Source: Pseudobutyrivibrio sp. YE44 (GTDB lineage: Bacteria > Bacillota > Clostridia > Lachnospirales > Lachnospiraceae). From it: a DNA stretch of 64,000 nt. The notes under the pieces are model-generated. The model was not told where the DNA came from, made no database searches, and worked only from the letters and a program-made list of their open reading frames with translations. The stretch lies in assembly GCF_900104335.1 (NCBI RefSeq), contig NZ_FMXT01000010.1, forward strand, positions 23,898 to 87,897. Reading direction: 5' to 3'. Below, piece after piece: positions 42,309-50,919 of the stretch (the first letter of the stretch is position 1; the number at the start of each line of letters is the position of its first letter). The position numbers and the translations under genes are program-made.

Positions 42309-43328
42309 CTAATTAGCCCCTTCAAAAGCTACGTGGTCTTCTACGAAGTGACGAGTTGTGGCGCCTTTGTCGGCGTCGCTGCAGCAAGGATCATCCTTCT
42401 TAGGAGCGGCAGCCTTTGGAGCTGTTTTGTCGATTGGAGTGCTCTCTCCAAAGCCAAGCATTTCTGTCTTGAAGGTAAGGTCAGCAGCTGCTGATGCCAA
42501 ATCTGTAGGAACTACAATCTTTGTAGCTCTGCCATCACCCATCTTCTCTAAAGCTTCGAGCTTCTTGATAAGAAGAACACGCTCATCCATGTTTGCTTCC
42601 TTAAGCATTTCAATACCGCGAGCCTCTGCCTCGTATACAAGACGAATTGACTCAGCCTGACCTGTTGCTCTAGCAATAGCTGCATCTCTTTCAGCTTCAG
42701 CCTTAAGAACGAGAGCCTGCTTATCACCTTCTGCTCTTGTGATTGAAGCCTGCTTGTGACCTTCTGCCTCAAGAAGAGTCTCACGACGATCACGCTCTGC
42801 CTTCATCTGCTTTTCCATTGAACGCTGAATCTCTTCAGGTGGAATGATGTTCTTAAGCTCTACACGGCCTACCTTGATACCCCAAGGATCAGTAGCCTCA
42901 TCAAGAATAACTCTCATTCGGTCATTGATAGAATCACGAGATGTAAGTGTCTGGTCTAACTCAAGCTCACCAACAAGGTTACGAAGTGTTGTTGCTGTAA
43001 GGTTTTCAAGAGCGAGGATTGGACGCTCAGCACCGTAAGCGTAAAGCTTAGGATCTGCAACCTTAAAGTAAACAACAGTATCAATCTTCATGATAACGTT
43101 ATCCTTTGTGATAACATCCTGTGGTGGAAAATCTGCCACCTGTTCCTTCAATGAAACGCGCTTTGACACTCTCTGAAGGAAAGGAATCATCACATGGAAA
43201 CCTGCCTGCCATGTTGCATGATACTTACCAAGGAATTCGATAACAAATACATATCCCTGTGGGACGATTCGAATTCCAAAGGCAATCAATACTACTAGAA
43301 GAACTAGTAAAACAATTATAAATTCCAT
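42309..43328 (-). CDS. SPFH/Band 7 (stomatin-like) membrane protein
   Basis: 339 residues. An N-terminal membrane segment (2-22) is followed by the SPFH domain (about 25-200: VPQGYVFVIEFLGKYHATW, DNVIMKIDTVVYFKV, LDQTLTSRDSIN) and a long Glu/Ala/Arg-rich coiled coil (about 195-255) typical of stomatin/prohibitin oligomers. The C-terminus has an Ala/Pro/Lys-rich tail with a CC pair. It likely organises membrane microdomains and quality control. No NfeD partner gene is adjacent. Confidence 0.92.
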   Translation of the reverse strand: MEFIIVLLVLLVVLIAFGIRIVPQGYVFVIEFLGKYHATWQAGFHVMIPFLQRVSKRVSLKEQVADFPPQDVITKDNVIMKIDTVVYFKVADPKLYAYGAERPILALENLTATTLRNLVGELELDQTLTSRDSINDRMRVILDEATDPWGIKVGRVELKNIIPPEEIQRSMEKQMKAERDRRETLLEAEGHKQASITRAEGDKQALVLKAEAERDAAIARATGQAESIRLVYEAEARGIEMLKEANMDERVLLIKKLEALEKMGDGRATKIVVPTDLASAAADLTFKTEMLGFGESTPIDKTAPKAAAPKKDDPCCSDADKGATTRHFVEDHVAFEGAN

Positions 43329-43388
43329 ATCATTACCTCCTGTTTTTTAGGTGATTAAACCTAACTAATTACCTTTTATTATAATCAT

Positions 43389-43424
43389 TAAAGGAGCAAG
43401 TTTCTATACGAAAATTGCTCCTTT
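43389..43424. terminator. Terminator after the DUF4163/DUF3298 lipoprotein
   Basis: AAAGGAGCAA/TTGCTCCTTT, a 10-bp perfect stem with a 15-base loop and a short T run; the SPFH gene starts about 60 bp further on. Confidence 0.65.
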
Positions 43425-43439
43425 ATGTATTATCTATTA

Positions 43440-44753
43440 TTACTCTTTCTCAGTAAATCCTGTGTTGTCGTAGCTGTATTTTATTACCTTTCCAGCAGTA
43501 GACTCTTCCCCCTCTTCTGGGATTGCAGTTGAAACATACATTTCAACATAATCCTCGTAAACGGCCTTTAAACTTTTGTCTACAGAACCTACCTCTCGAA
43601 GAGTATCATTGTCATACTTGAAAAGCTTTGTAAGATAAATATCTGAATCACCACTCATTGCAACCAGCACGTAGTTTCCATCTTTTCTATGGATAAAATA
43701 ACCTTCGGCATAGGTATAGCCATTAGCATCATGACCATCGATTATCACTACGTTTGTATCCTTTACATTCAAGGTGTAGGTATTGAATCCATAATTATTC
43801 TCTTCAACGGTAGTTGTGATTGAGATATTATCTAGCTGTCCATCTCCATCTAAATCAACCTTATCTATAAAGCCTAAATATGATAATTCAAAGGCATAGA
43901 AGCCATCCTCAGGAATATAATCGGTTTTGAAGCCTGTCAGCTGGCTATAAGGCACGGTGAAAGATGCAAGGCCTGCTGCATAAGGCAAAATGTCATATTC
44001 TTGGAAACCAACCACAAGACCTCTGTTATCAAGCCATAAACCAAGTGTATCTTCTGGTTTCTCAAAATCCTTTTGAATAGTATCCTTATATTCCTCAAAA
44101 AGATTTTCCTTGGCATACTCATCACTCTCATTGATTACATTTAAAATATAATCTTTGGCAATATCTGAATCTACCCCAAGGTCTTCAAGAGAAAGTAAGT
44201 CTCCAGTTTTAGAATCGAAAACTAAGCCCTCTACAGCGTGACTAGGATGTGCACCGCCCGTATAGATTTCGCTAATAAGCTTAATGCTGAAAATCTGGCT
44301 ATCTGCTCTTGTTACCTCAGCTGTAACATAATAGCTGTAGTTGAAAACCATATTCTCAGCTGTATCTTCATCTGAGCTTTTATCCTCGTTGTAATCCTTG
44401 TTTGTTTCGTTAGCTTCCTTTACTAATCCGTCAGCGGTTTTATTGAAGCTCTTTACAATCTCAGAAAACTTATCATCCACTGCCTTTGTTAAGGCTGTAT
44501 GTTCAGCATCTGTAATCTGAATACACTGAACGCTACCAGTGAAGTATTCACTTCCCTCTTCATAACTAACAGAAGTTGTGGCGTAGGTAGGAGCTGTCTG
44601 TGGCAAGCTTTCAGCTGGCTGCTCATCATTTATTGTGGTATTGTCTGCTCCAGTGCTTTGAGGCTCCTGTTTTTCTTCTCTTGTATTATTACTGCAGGCA
44701 ACTAACGATGCAGTCAAAGTCAATGCAATCAATAAGGCTATTGGTCTCTTCAT
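43440..44753 (-). CDS. Lipoprotein with DUF4163 and DUF3298 domains
   Basis: 437 residues with lipobox SLVAC (Cys20) and a Ser/Glu/Thr-rich linker to about residue 55. A DUF4163-like region (about 60-150) is followed by a DUF3298 region with YTGGAHPSHAVEGLVFD and TGDLLSLEDL, as in RsiV-type extracellular parts. The C-terminal about 150 residues include a Ca-binding-like DLDGDGQLDN. Exported to the outer face of the membrane; function unknown. There is no sigma factor gene beside it. Confidence 0.82.
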   Translation of the reverse strand: MKRPIALLIALTLTASLVACSNNTREEKQEPQSTGADNTTINDEQPAESLPQTAPTYATTSVSYEEGSEYFTGSVQCIQITDAEHTALTKAVDDKFSEIVKSFNKTADGLVKEANETNKDYNEDKSSDEDTAENMVFNYSYYVTAEVTRADSQIFSIKLISEIYTGGAHPSHAVEGLVFDSKTGDLLSLEDLGVDSDIAKDYILNVINESDEYAKENLFEEYKDTIQKDFEKPEDTLGLWLDNRGLVVGFQEYDILPYAAGLASFTVPYSQLTGFKTDYIPEDGFYAFELSYLGFIDKVDLDGDGQLDNISITTTVEENNYGFNTYTLNVKDTNVVIIDGHDANGYTYAEGYFIHRKDGNYVLVAMSGDSDIYLTKLFKYDNDTLREVGSVDKSLKAVYEDYVEMYVSTAIPEEGEESTAGKVIKYSYDNTGFTEKE

Positions 44754-44862
44754 ATCTAACCTCCATTTTTCTCATAATCCGATTTAAGGTTAGTATACCT
44801 GAGTGAGAATTCAATTCAACAGAATCAAGAGATATTTAAGAAATCTTTATGAATTGTGAAGA

Positions 44863-45015
44863 TTAGTGTTCAATACCTATCTTTTCTAGATACTCTGTGT
44901 ATGCATTACCTTCAGATCTGTCGTAGGTATACCTTGTACTGAAGGGTTTGATCCAAATCAATATGAAAGTGATTAATAGCATCACGATTATTTCAATAAG
45001 TGTTTTCTTATCCAT
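44863..45015 (-). CDS. Small single-TM membrane protein
   Basis: 50 residues starting ATG at 45015 with AGGAGA seven bases upstream. One TM helix (about 6-22, IEIIVMLLITFILIWI) is followed by a short soluble tail rich in Tyr, Glu and Arg. It lies between the lipoprotein and ribU genes on the same strand. No family is recognised; the clear ribosome-binding site and hydrophobic pattern support it. Confidence 0.55.
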   Translation of the reverse strand: MDKKTLIEIIVMLLITFILIWIKPFSTRYTYDRSEGNAYTEYLEKIGIEH

Positions 45016-45078
45016 ATGTAAACTCTCCTAATATTTTTAAACCTAATTTCCCACTTTATTAATTAGACAATCTACACA

Positions 45079-45114
45079 CAAAAAAAGGACAGGTCAACTG
45101 AAAACCTGTCCTTT
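45079..45114 (-). terminator. Terminator after ribU
   Basis: AAAGGACAGGT/ACCTGTCCTTT, an 11-bp perfect stem with a T7 run on the minus strand. Confidence 0.88.
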
Positions 45115-45146
45115 GGCAAATACTGCTTTATTTTGGCAAAAATTCT

Positions 45147-45791
45147 TTAGTTGTTTCCCTTGAGAAGTGGTCTAAGTGGCTGGTAGATAAAAATTGTAAT
45201 TACAGCTGAAAGCATACCTTTAACAAATGTAAAAGGAACATTGAAATATAAAATGCACTTAGCCATAGAGTCCAAATTCATGAATGGGAATACCTTATCT
45301 GCGATTTCCTGATACATTCCCATTAAAGCTTCCTTTGCAAATCCAATCTTATAATATAAAGGATAAATTAAGAATAAATTTGAAGGTAATGCCATAGCAG
45401 ACATTACTACTAATCCAACAAAAGCTCCTAAAATTGCATTCTTCTTAGTTTTCTTATGATGATAAATAAGTCCTGCTGGCAAAACAAATGAAGAACATAA
45501 AATAAAATTGGATAACTCACCAATACAAGATGAACTAGATACTGGTAAATGTAATACATTCTTAATTAAACTAACTGCCACTCCCCATACTGGTCCTAAT
45601 GCAAATGAAGCAATTAATGCTGGTAAATCAGATATATCCATTTTTAAAAATGATGGTGCAAATGGTGTTGCTGTATCAAGATACATTAGAATAAAACCTA
45701 TTGCTGACAACATAGCTGTTACAGTCATGTTGCGCACGTTTACCTTCTTCATAGTTTTTGTCTCCATTTTTGAATTGAATGCTGAATCCAT
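45147..45791 (-). CDS. ribU: Riboflavin ECF transporter S component RibU
   Basis: 214-residue integral membrane vitamin-binding subunit with six TM helices; the MTVTAMLSAIGFILMYL start and the FALGPVWGVAVSLIKNVLH segment are typical of RibU. It works with a shared ECF energising module encoded elsewhere. The gene is under an FMN riboswitch (45948-46078) with its own terminator, which confirms the substrate class. The GGGAGG before ATG 45791 supports the start. Confidence 0.93.
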   Translation of the reverse strand: MDSAFNSKMETKTMKKVNVRNMTVTAMLSAIGFILMYLDTATPFAPSFLKMDISDLPALIASFALGPVWGVAVSLIKNVLHLPVSSSSCIGELSNFILCSSFVLPAGLIYHHKKTKKNAILGAFVGLVVMSAMALPSNLFLIYPLYYKIGFAKEALMGMYQEIADKVFPFMNLDSMAKCILYFNVPFTFVKGMLSAVITIFIYQPLRPLLKGNN

Positions 45792-45839
45792 TTTGAATCC
45801 TCCCTGAGATTAATATTTTTGCTAGGAAGTCTTCTTTTA

Positions 45840-45890
45840 CACCTCATCAGTCACCTTCGGTGACAGCTTCCCCTCAAGGGGAAGCCTTTG
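45840..45890 (-). repeat. Double-hairpin intergenic repeat
   Basis: On the minus strand GCTTCCCCT-TG-AGGGGAAGC is followed by GTCACC-GAA-GGTGAC and TGATGAGGTG. I recognise this pattern as a common dispersed repeat of Lachnospiraceae/Ruminococcaceae genomes (from memory). It sits between the FMN riboswitch terminator and ribU. Confidence 0.65.
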
Positions 45891-45894
45891 AATA

Positions 45895-45923
45895 AAGAAA
45901 AAGCCCTGAGATATACTCAGGGC
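45895..45923 (-). terminator. FMN riboswitch terminator
   Basis: GCCCTGAG/CTCAGGGC with TTTTTC on the minus strand. Its AGGGC arm repeats the CAGGGC of the aptamer 5' end, as expected for alternative pairing. Confidence 0.85.
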
Positions 45924-45947
45924 GTAACGTACAATAATAGAATCTGC

Positions 45948-46078
45948 ACATCTTCTTCCATCCAGACTATACTGTCGGTACTGGAATCACACCAGTTCAG
46001 TCCCAAAGGACTCGCGGACTATACCGCCGGTCAGGAATTGAAAACAAATAAGTGTTTTCGCACCTTGCCCTGAAGATT
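45948..46078 (-). promoter_or_regulatory. FMN riboswitch (RFN element)
   Basis: The conserved RFN blocks read on the minus strand are TCTTCAGGGCAAGGTGCGA, GACCGGCGGTATAGTCCGCG, GGTGTGATTCCAGTACCGA and CAGTATAGTCTGGATGG, followed by AAGAAGATG. It turns off ribU when FMN is plentiful, by terminating at 45895-45923. Together with the repeat, it accounts for the 45792-46142 gap. Confidence 0.95.
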
Positions 46079-46142
46079 TCCTATTTGAATAAATCATACT
46101 ATATTGTTTGGTTTTAAGCAATAAAATTTCTGAAAAGATTGA

Positions 46143-47681
46143 CTATTCCACCGATTCGTAGGTTTTCATAAATACATCTCTATCAATGATAGCGATTTTA
46201 GATAAGTCTGTGCCTGTGACAACGATGAAATCACCTGGACGTCCAAGTGAATAATCATCTGGATGACACTGTGTGAACAGCTTCGTACGGCGCTGTAGCT
46301 CCTTGGCATAGATATTTCCATTTCCTACAAAAACGCAACTCTTTATGTATGGTAAGAGGCTGGTGCTGTTTCCATCCTTAAGATTACGGATGGTTGGTTC
46401 GTACTCACCTGGATAGGTGTATGCACAATCGCAAGCCTTGTAATAGTCATTGAAAGCTGACTCCATGCTAATGAAGATTTCACCCTTTACACCAACAAGA
46501 ATCATTGTATCTTCGGAAACGTTAATTTCTGTATCACCCTCTAAAGCTCGGATGGTGAAGTGAGAGCCTACAGGCATAATATCTGAGGCCTTAACATAAC
46601 CGATATTAATCTGTCTACTTTTGTAAACAGCCATCTCTGAAATATCTGGTGTATAGTCAGCAGCTTCGATGATTTCGTTATCAAGGAAGTATTCCTTCAT
46701 ACGCTCTCTGAAGAACTGCTGGATAGATGATGGGTTGTATTCAAGCTCCTGCTTTTCAAGAAGGGAGCGGATAATTGAACCACCGGCCTTTACAGTGTGA
46801 CCGCCGCCGTTTCCAACGCCCTGACAGATGAACTTGGCAAGCTCGTCTGCCTTAACTTCCTTTACGCAGCTTCGAACTGAAAGCTTAACTCCGCCCTCGT
46901 GAATGGTGAAGGCTAGACAGCAATCTACATCCTCAACCTCTAAAAGCATGTCTGAAATTATACCAAGGATGTTTGGGTCGCAAGGATCTGTCTTGACGAT
47001 GGAATAATGATTATCTTGATAGTATTCTGAGCCAAGAAGCGCAATTCCGGCTATGCGGAGCTCTTCCTGGGAGATGTTTGAGTTCTTGAATTTTGTGATG
47101 ATAGAAGAACTGTATTTAAGCTCGTCTCGCATATCCATGTCCATAGGATGATGGATTTCTGAGAAGTTGTTGCTGTCTGTTAAAAGACCATAATAAAGGG
47201 CTGTTGAAAGCTTTAAATCGTCGGCCACTGAGAAGCCCTCTTCCTTAAGCATTTCCCACACAAGAGTGGAACAGCTGGCAAGATATGAACGAACCTCTGA
47301 AAGCTCTGGTAATGGATTTGAAACCTGATGATGATCGATGACGGCGATTTCCTTTGCCTTGAACTTGCGGATGTTTCCCTCGCCATACTGGCTGTCGATG
47401 GTGATAAGTAGCTCAGGGATTTCCTGCTCTCTAAGACCTAAAAGCTGAGCAAGCTGAACCTGATGACCAACATAATGAACATCTATCTGTAAATCGGAGA
47501 TCATGAGCTTAAGGTTGCTCTTTGTGATTTCGAAGTTGCCCCCGTATACAAAGCAGACATTTTTACCCTTTTCTTTAAGATATTTTGTAAGAGCCATACC
47601 TGAAGCCAATGCATCTGCATCTGGTGTGTTATGGCACTGCACAATTATATTATCGAATTTTAATAGCTGTGATAATTTCAT
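46143..47681 (-). CDS. DHH/DHHA1-family phosphoesterase with C-terminal extension
   Basis: 512 residues. An N-terminal DHH domain with HNTPDADALASG, ITIDSQYG and the signature AVIDHHQVS is followed by a DHHA1 part with the GGGHTVKAGGS motif (about residue 290). The extra C-terminal about 190 residues (PYIKSCVFVGNGNIYAKELQR) are unlike NrnA or RecJ. Manganese-dependent hydrolysis of short oligonucleotides or cyclic dinucleotides is the family activity. The frame opens from a TTG at 47717, but GGAAGGAA inside it points to the ATG at 47681. It is not linked to a clear operon. Confidence 0.85.
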   Translation of the reverse strand: MKLSQLLKFDNIIVQCHNTPDADALASGMALTKYLKEKGKNVCFVYGGNFEITKSNLKLMISDLQIDVHYVGHQVQLAQLLGLREQEIPELLITIDSQYGEGNIRKFKAKEIAVIDHHQVSNPLPELSEVRSYLASCSTLVWEMLKEEGFSVADDLKLSTALYYGLLTDSNNFSEIHHPMDMDMRDELKYSSSIITKFKNSNISQEELRIAGIALLGSEYYQDNHYSIVKTDPCDPNILGIISDMLLEVEDVDCCLAFTIHEGGVKLSVRSCVKEVKADELAKFICQGVGNGGGHTVKAGGSIIRSLLEKQELEYNPSSIQQFFRERMKEYFLDNEIIEAADYTPDISEMAVYKSRQINIGYVKASDIMPVGSHFTIRALEGDTEINVSEDTMILVGVKGEIFISMESAFNDYYKACDCAYTYPGEYEPTIRNLKDGNSTSLLPYIKSCVFVGNGNIYAKELQRRTKLFTQCHPDDYSLGRPGDFIVVTGTDLSKIAIIDRDVFMKTYESVE

Positions 47682-47740
47682 TGGATTATAATTCCTTCCC
47701 TCGAAATCATTATACAAAATAACTTTCAGAAAAAGTTAAC

Positions 47741-47777
47741 AAAAAAAGGTTCGAAACTGTAAAAGTCTCAAACCTTG
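47741..47777 (-). terminator. Terminator at the end of the fatty-acid operon
   Basis: AAGGTTTGAGAC against GTTTCGAACCTT, a 12-bp stem with two G-U pairs, then T7. Confidence 0.8.
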
Positions 47778-47820
47778 TGTTCAACAAATCCTATTGAAAA
47801 ATTAAATCCACCACAAATTT

Positions 47821-48345
47821 TTAGGGTTGAACCTCTACTGGAGGAATAACTACCTCAGTCATAAGTTCATTAGACATATCCTTTAAAATATTATCAAGAA
47901 TCTCAACCTGCTCAGCAGAAAAATAATCCTGAGCTCTCTCAACAACCTTGTTAACATACTTTTGAGAAAGATTGAAATAGTTGTAGTATTTGTCTGTAAC
48001 ATGAATATGATATTCACGACGGTCAACAGTAGACTGCACCTTTTCGATATAGCCCTTTTGGATAAGGCTGTTTACCTTGTAAGCTGCATTTGGCGATGAC
48101 ACGTTGATAAAGTTTGCAAACTCAGCGATGGTAGGATTCTTAAGAGCGTGAATAATCTCCACACAAAAGAGCTCTACAGTTGTAAGAGATGTCTCGCGTG
48201 AGTTGAGCTGCTTAAACATCTCCTGATAGAAGTGTATCTTAAACTTGGTATACACCTCTGAAAGTGTTTGTTCTAACATTTCTAGTACCTGTTCCTTTTT
48301 TAATATATTACTCCCGTTGGAATATTTATTTCCTAGAAATATCAT
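47821..48345 (-). CDS. MarR-family regulator (FabT-like)
   Basis: 174 residues with the MarR winged helix: KNPTIAEFANFINVSSPNAAYKVNSL (helix-turn-helix) and DRREYHIHVTDKYYN (wing). As the last gene of the fatty-acid operon it is likely the FabT-type repressor acting at the A/T-rich repeats before acpP. A Met at residue 23 (48279) is a possible alternative start because MarR proteins usually begin close to that helix. Confidence 0.85.
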   Translation of the reverse strand: MIFLGNKYSNGSNILKKEQVLEMLEQTLSEVYTKFKIHFYQEMFKQLNSRETSLTTVELFCVEIIHALKNPTIAEFANFINVSSPNAAYKVNSLIQKGYIEKVQSTVDRREYHIHVTDKYYNYFNLSQKYVNKVVERAQDYFSAEQVEILDNILKDMSNELMTEVVIPPVEVQP

Positions 48346-48352
48346 AACTAAA

Positions 48353-48781
48353 TTATTCTCCTATGGCAAAGGAAATTTCTGCCTTTGCAGCAACTTGACC
48401 ATCCACATAAGCCACAGCCTCTCCAAAACCTACTGGTCCCTTTCGGCTTGTAAGCTTACATTCAAGTTCTAAAACATCCCCTGGCTCAACCTGCTTTTTG
48501 AAGCGGGCATTCTTGATTCCGCCAAAGAAAGCAAGCTTTCCTTTATTCTCTTCCTCTGTGAGAAGTGCCACTGCACCCACCTGAGCCAAAGCTTCTATAA
48601 TAAGGACACCTGGCATAACAGGGTGACCTGGGAAGTGGCCAAGGAAGTGCATTTCATTTGCGGATACACACTTGATACCTTTGGCGTATTGGCCTGGTTC
48701 ACAATCTACGATTTTGTCTACCAAAAGAAATGGGTAGCGGTGTGGCAAAATCTCTTGAATTTCTCTATTACTTAACTGCAT
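48353..48781 (-). CDS. fabZ: 3-hydroxyacyl-ACP dehydratase FabZ
   Basis: 142-residue hot-dog-fold enzyme dehydrating 3-hydroxyacyl-ACP. The [13 protein letters not shown] start and the catalytic [12 protein letters not shown] with its His and the following EALAQVGA Glu are present. Standard length. It lies downstream of fabF across a structured repeat (48797-48955) and 7 bp ahead of the MarR gene. Confidence 0.95.
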   Translation of the reverse strand: MQLSNREIQEILPHRYPFLLVDKIVDCEPGQYAKGIKCVSANEMHFLGHFPGHPVMPGVLIIEALAQVGAVALLTEEENKGKLAFFGGIKNARFKKQVEPGDVLELECKLTSRKGPVGFGEAVAYVDGQVAAKAEISFAIGE

Positions 48782-48796
48782 ATAAACTCCTATAAT

Positions 48797-48955
48797 CCGC
48801 TAATCCACAGAATATAAAGTATTATCATTCACCACGCTTTCGCTCTTATTCGCTCATTGCCCTACATAAGATGCTGCTATCGCACCATCTAAGTAGAGAT
48901 GGCTCATCAAGGGTTCATTGATAACACTTTATATTCTATTTCTCAGCTCACTTAA
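48797..48955 (-). ncRNA. Structured element, copy 1, between fabF and fabZ
   Basis: Reading the minus strand from TTAAGTGAGCTG (48955) to TAGCGG (48797). A long closing stem (AGAATATAAAGT-x-TTATCA against TGATAA-x-ACTTTATATTCT) encloses CCATCT/AGATGG, then TGC-GATA-GCA, and a conserved GAGCGAATAAGAGCGAAAGCG segment. A second copy is at 52841-53005 with matching compensatory changes in the stems. It has no coding potential. Its origin could be a cis-acting RNA of the operon or a structured mobile repeat. Confidence 0.7.
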
Positions 48956-48958
48956 CTT

Positions 48959-50194
48959 TTAACCCATATACTTCTTAAATACCAGTGATGCGTTATGTCC
49001 TCCAAATCCTAATGCATTGGAGAGGGCTACGTTGATATCTGCCTTACGGCCGATGTTTGGTACGATGTCAAGGTCGCAGGCTTCATCCTTTTCTCGGTAG
49101 TTGATGGTGGCTGGTACGAAGCCATCCTTTAAAGCCATAGATGTGATGATAGCCTCGATGGCGCCGGCTGCACCAAGCAAGTGTCCTGTCATAGACTTTG
49201 TTGAGCTAACCATAAGCTTGTAGGCATGGTCGCCAAAAGCCTTTTTAATTGCAAGTGTCTCGCCAGCATCATTTAAGCTTGTGCTGGTTCCGTGGGCATT
49301 GATATAATCCACGTCTGTCATTTCAAGACCTGCATCCTTCACAGCAAGTGTCATACACTTTGCTCCACCTTCTCCCTCTGGATTAGGTGCTGTAATATGA
49401 TAAGCATCGCAATTTGAACCGTAACCTACAATTTCTGCATAAATCTTTGCGCCACGAGCCTTTGCATGCTCAAGCTCTTCAATAACAAGCACGCCTGCTC
49501 CTTCACCAAGAACGAAGCCATGACGTTCCTTATCAAAAGGAATAGAAGCACGATTAGGATCTTCACTGGTGCAAAGAGCCTTCATTGACTGGAAGCCGCC
49601 GATTGCAAGTGGAATAACTGTTCCTTCAGCACCACCACATACCATAACATCCTCATAGCCATCACGAATTCTATGGAAGGAATCACCAATGGCGTTGTTT
49701 GAGCTGGCACATGCAGTTACAACAGATGTACAAATACCCTTCAAGCCATACATAATAGCGATTTGACCTGCTGCCATATTTGTGATTGCCATAGGGATAA
49801 AGTATGGCGAAATCTTGCCATAACCCTTTGTTTCACCCTTTGAATGCTCCTCTGCAATAGTAGAAAGACCACCGATACCAGAAGAAACGATACATCCTAT
49901 TCTGTCTGCATCTTCCTTTTCCATATCAAGGGCTGCATCCTCCATAGCTTCCTTTGCTGCAGCACATGCATACTGACAATAAACGTCCATTCTTCTTGCT
50001 TCCTTTGGTCCAAGAACTTCGGCTGCATCAAAGTTTTTAACCTCGCCAGCAAGCTTAACCTTCAAATCCGAAGGATCAAAATGTGTAATAGGACCGATTC
50101 CGCATTTTCCCTGCTTTACAGCCTCCCATGTGGCCTCAAGGCTATTTGCAAGAGGGTTAACGGTTCCCATTCCAGTGATTACAACTCTTCTCAT
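48959..50194 (-). CDS. fabF: 3-oxoacyl-ACP synthase II FabF
   Basis: Condensing enzyme extending acyl-ACP, 411 residues. The Cys-His-His triad is visible: Cys in TACASSNNAIG (about 160), His in INAHGTSTSLND and His in KSMTGHLLGAAGA. It overlaps the fabG stop by one base, so it is translationally coupled, and is followed by structured element copy 1. Confidence 0.96.
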   Translation of the reverse strand: MRRVVITGMGTVNPLANSLEATWEAVKQGKCGIGPITHFDPSDLKVKLAGEVKNFDAAEVLGPKEARRMDVYCQYACAAAKEAMEDAALDMEKEDADRIGCIVSSGIGGLSTIAEEHSKGETKGYGKISPYFIPMAITNMAAGQIAIMYGLKGICTSVVTACASSNNAIGDSFHRIRDGYEDVMVCGGAEGTVIPLAIGGFQSMKALCTSEDPNRASIPFDKERHGFVLGEGAGVLVIEELEHAKARGAKIYAEIVGYGSNCDAYHITAPNPEGEGGAKCMTLAVKDAGLEMTDVDYINAHGTSTSLNDAGETLAIKKAFGDHAYKLMVSSTKSMTGHLLGAAGAIEAIITSMALKDGFVPATINYREKDEACDLDIVPNIGRKADINVALSNALGFGGHNASLVFKKYMG

Positions 50195-50919
50195 TACATA
50201 CCTCCAGTGACTTCGATTACCTGTCCTGTGATGTAGGACGCTTTATCTGATGCCAAGAATTCAACAACGTTTGCAATGTCCTCTGGTGTTCCAAAACGAC
50301 CGAGGGCAATCTGCTTTAAATATGCTTCCTTCACATTATCAGGAAGCTGATCTGTCATGGCTGTCTGGATGAAGCCAGGCGCAACTGCATTTGCAGTGAT
50401 TCCTTTTCCACCGTATTCCTTAGCCACTGATTTTGTGAATCCAATGATTCCTGCCTTACTTGCACAATAGTTAGCCTGTCCAGGATTTCCTACCACGCCA
50501 ACAATTGATGTGATATTGATAATTCTTCCTGTGCGAGCCTTCATCATGTCCTTAATGGCAGCCTTTGTGCAAAGGAAGGTTCCCTTAAGATTAATATCTA
50601 CAACTGCTTCAAAATCCGCTTCGCTCATACGAAGAAGAAGACCATCCTTTGTGATTCCTGCATTATTTACAAGCACTTCAATTGGTCCCATAAGAGATTT
50701 AATCTCTTCATACATATTTGCAACATCATCAGCGTTGCTTACATCCGCCTTGATGTACATAGCCTGTACACCGTATTTCTTACACTCAGCAATTGTTTCC
50801 TGTGCTGCCGATTCATTTCCCGAATAACAAATAGCAATATCATATCCTGCGTGTGCAAGCTTCTCTGCTATTACACGACCAATTCCGCGGCTACCACCTG
50901 TAACTAAGGCTACACTCAT
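50194..50919 (-). CDS. fabG: 3-oxoacyl-ACP reductase FabG
   Basis: 241-residue SDR-family NADPH-dependent reductase: cofactor loop TGGSRGIGR at residue 7, NNAG around 88, and the YCASK active-site Tyr/Lys with preceding Ser in ITSIVG. The C-terminal SDKASYITGQVIEVTGGM is the FabG end. It overlaps fabD by 4 bp. Confidence 0.96.
   Translation of the reverse strand: MSVALVTGGSRGIGRVIAEKLAHAGYDIAICYSGNESAAQETIAECKKYGVQAMYIKADVSNADDVANMYEEIKSLMGPIEVLVNNAGITKDGLLLRMSEADFEAVVDINLKGTFLCTKAAIKDMMKARTGRIINITSIVGVVGNPGQANYCASKAGIIGFTKSVAKEYGGKGITANAVAPGFIQTAMTDQLPDNVKEAYLKQIALGRFGTPEDIANVVEFLASDKASYITGQVIEVTGGM

Noticed and set aside
42104..42325. A 73-codon minus-strand open frame between the 120-residue gene and the SPFH gene
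   Set aside because: It spans a terminator and several inverted repeats and overlaps both neighbours without a ribosome-binding site.
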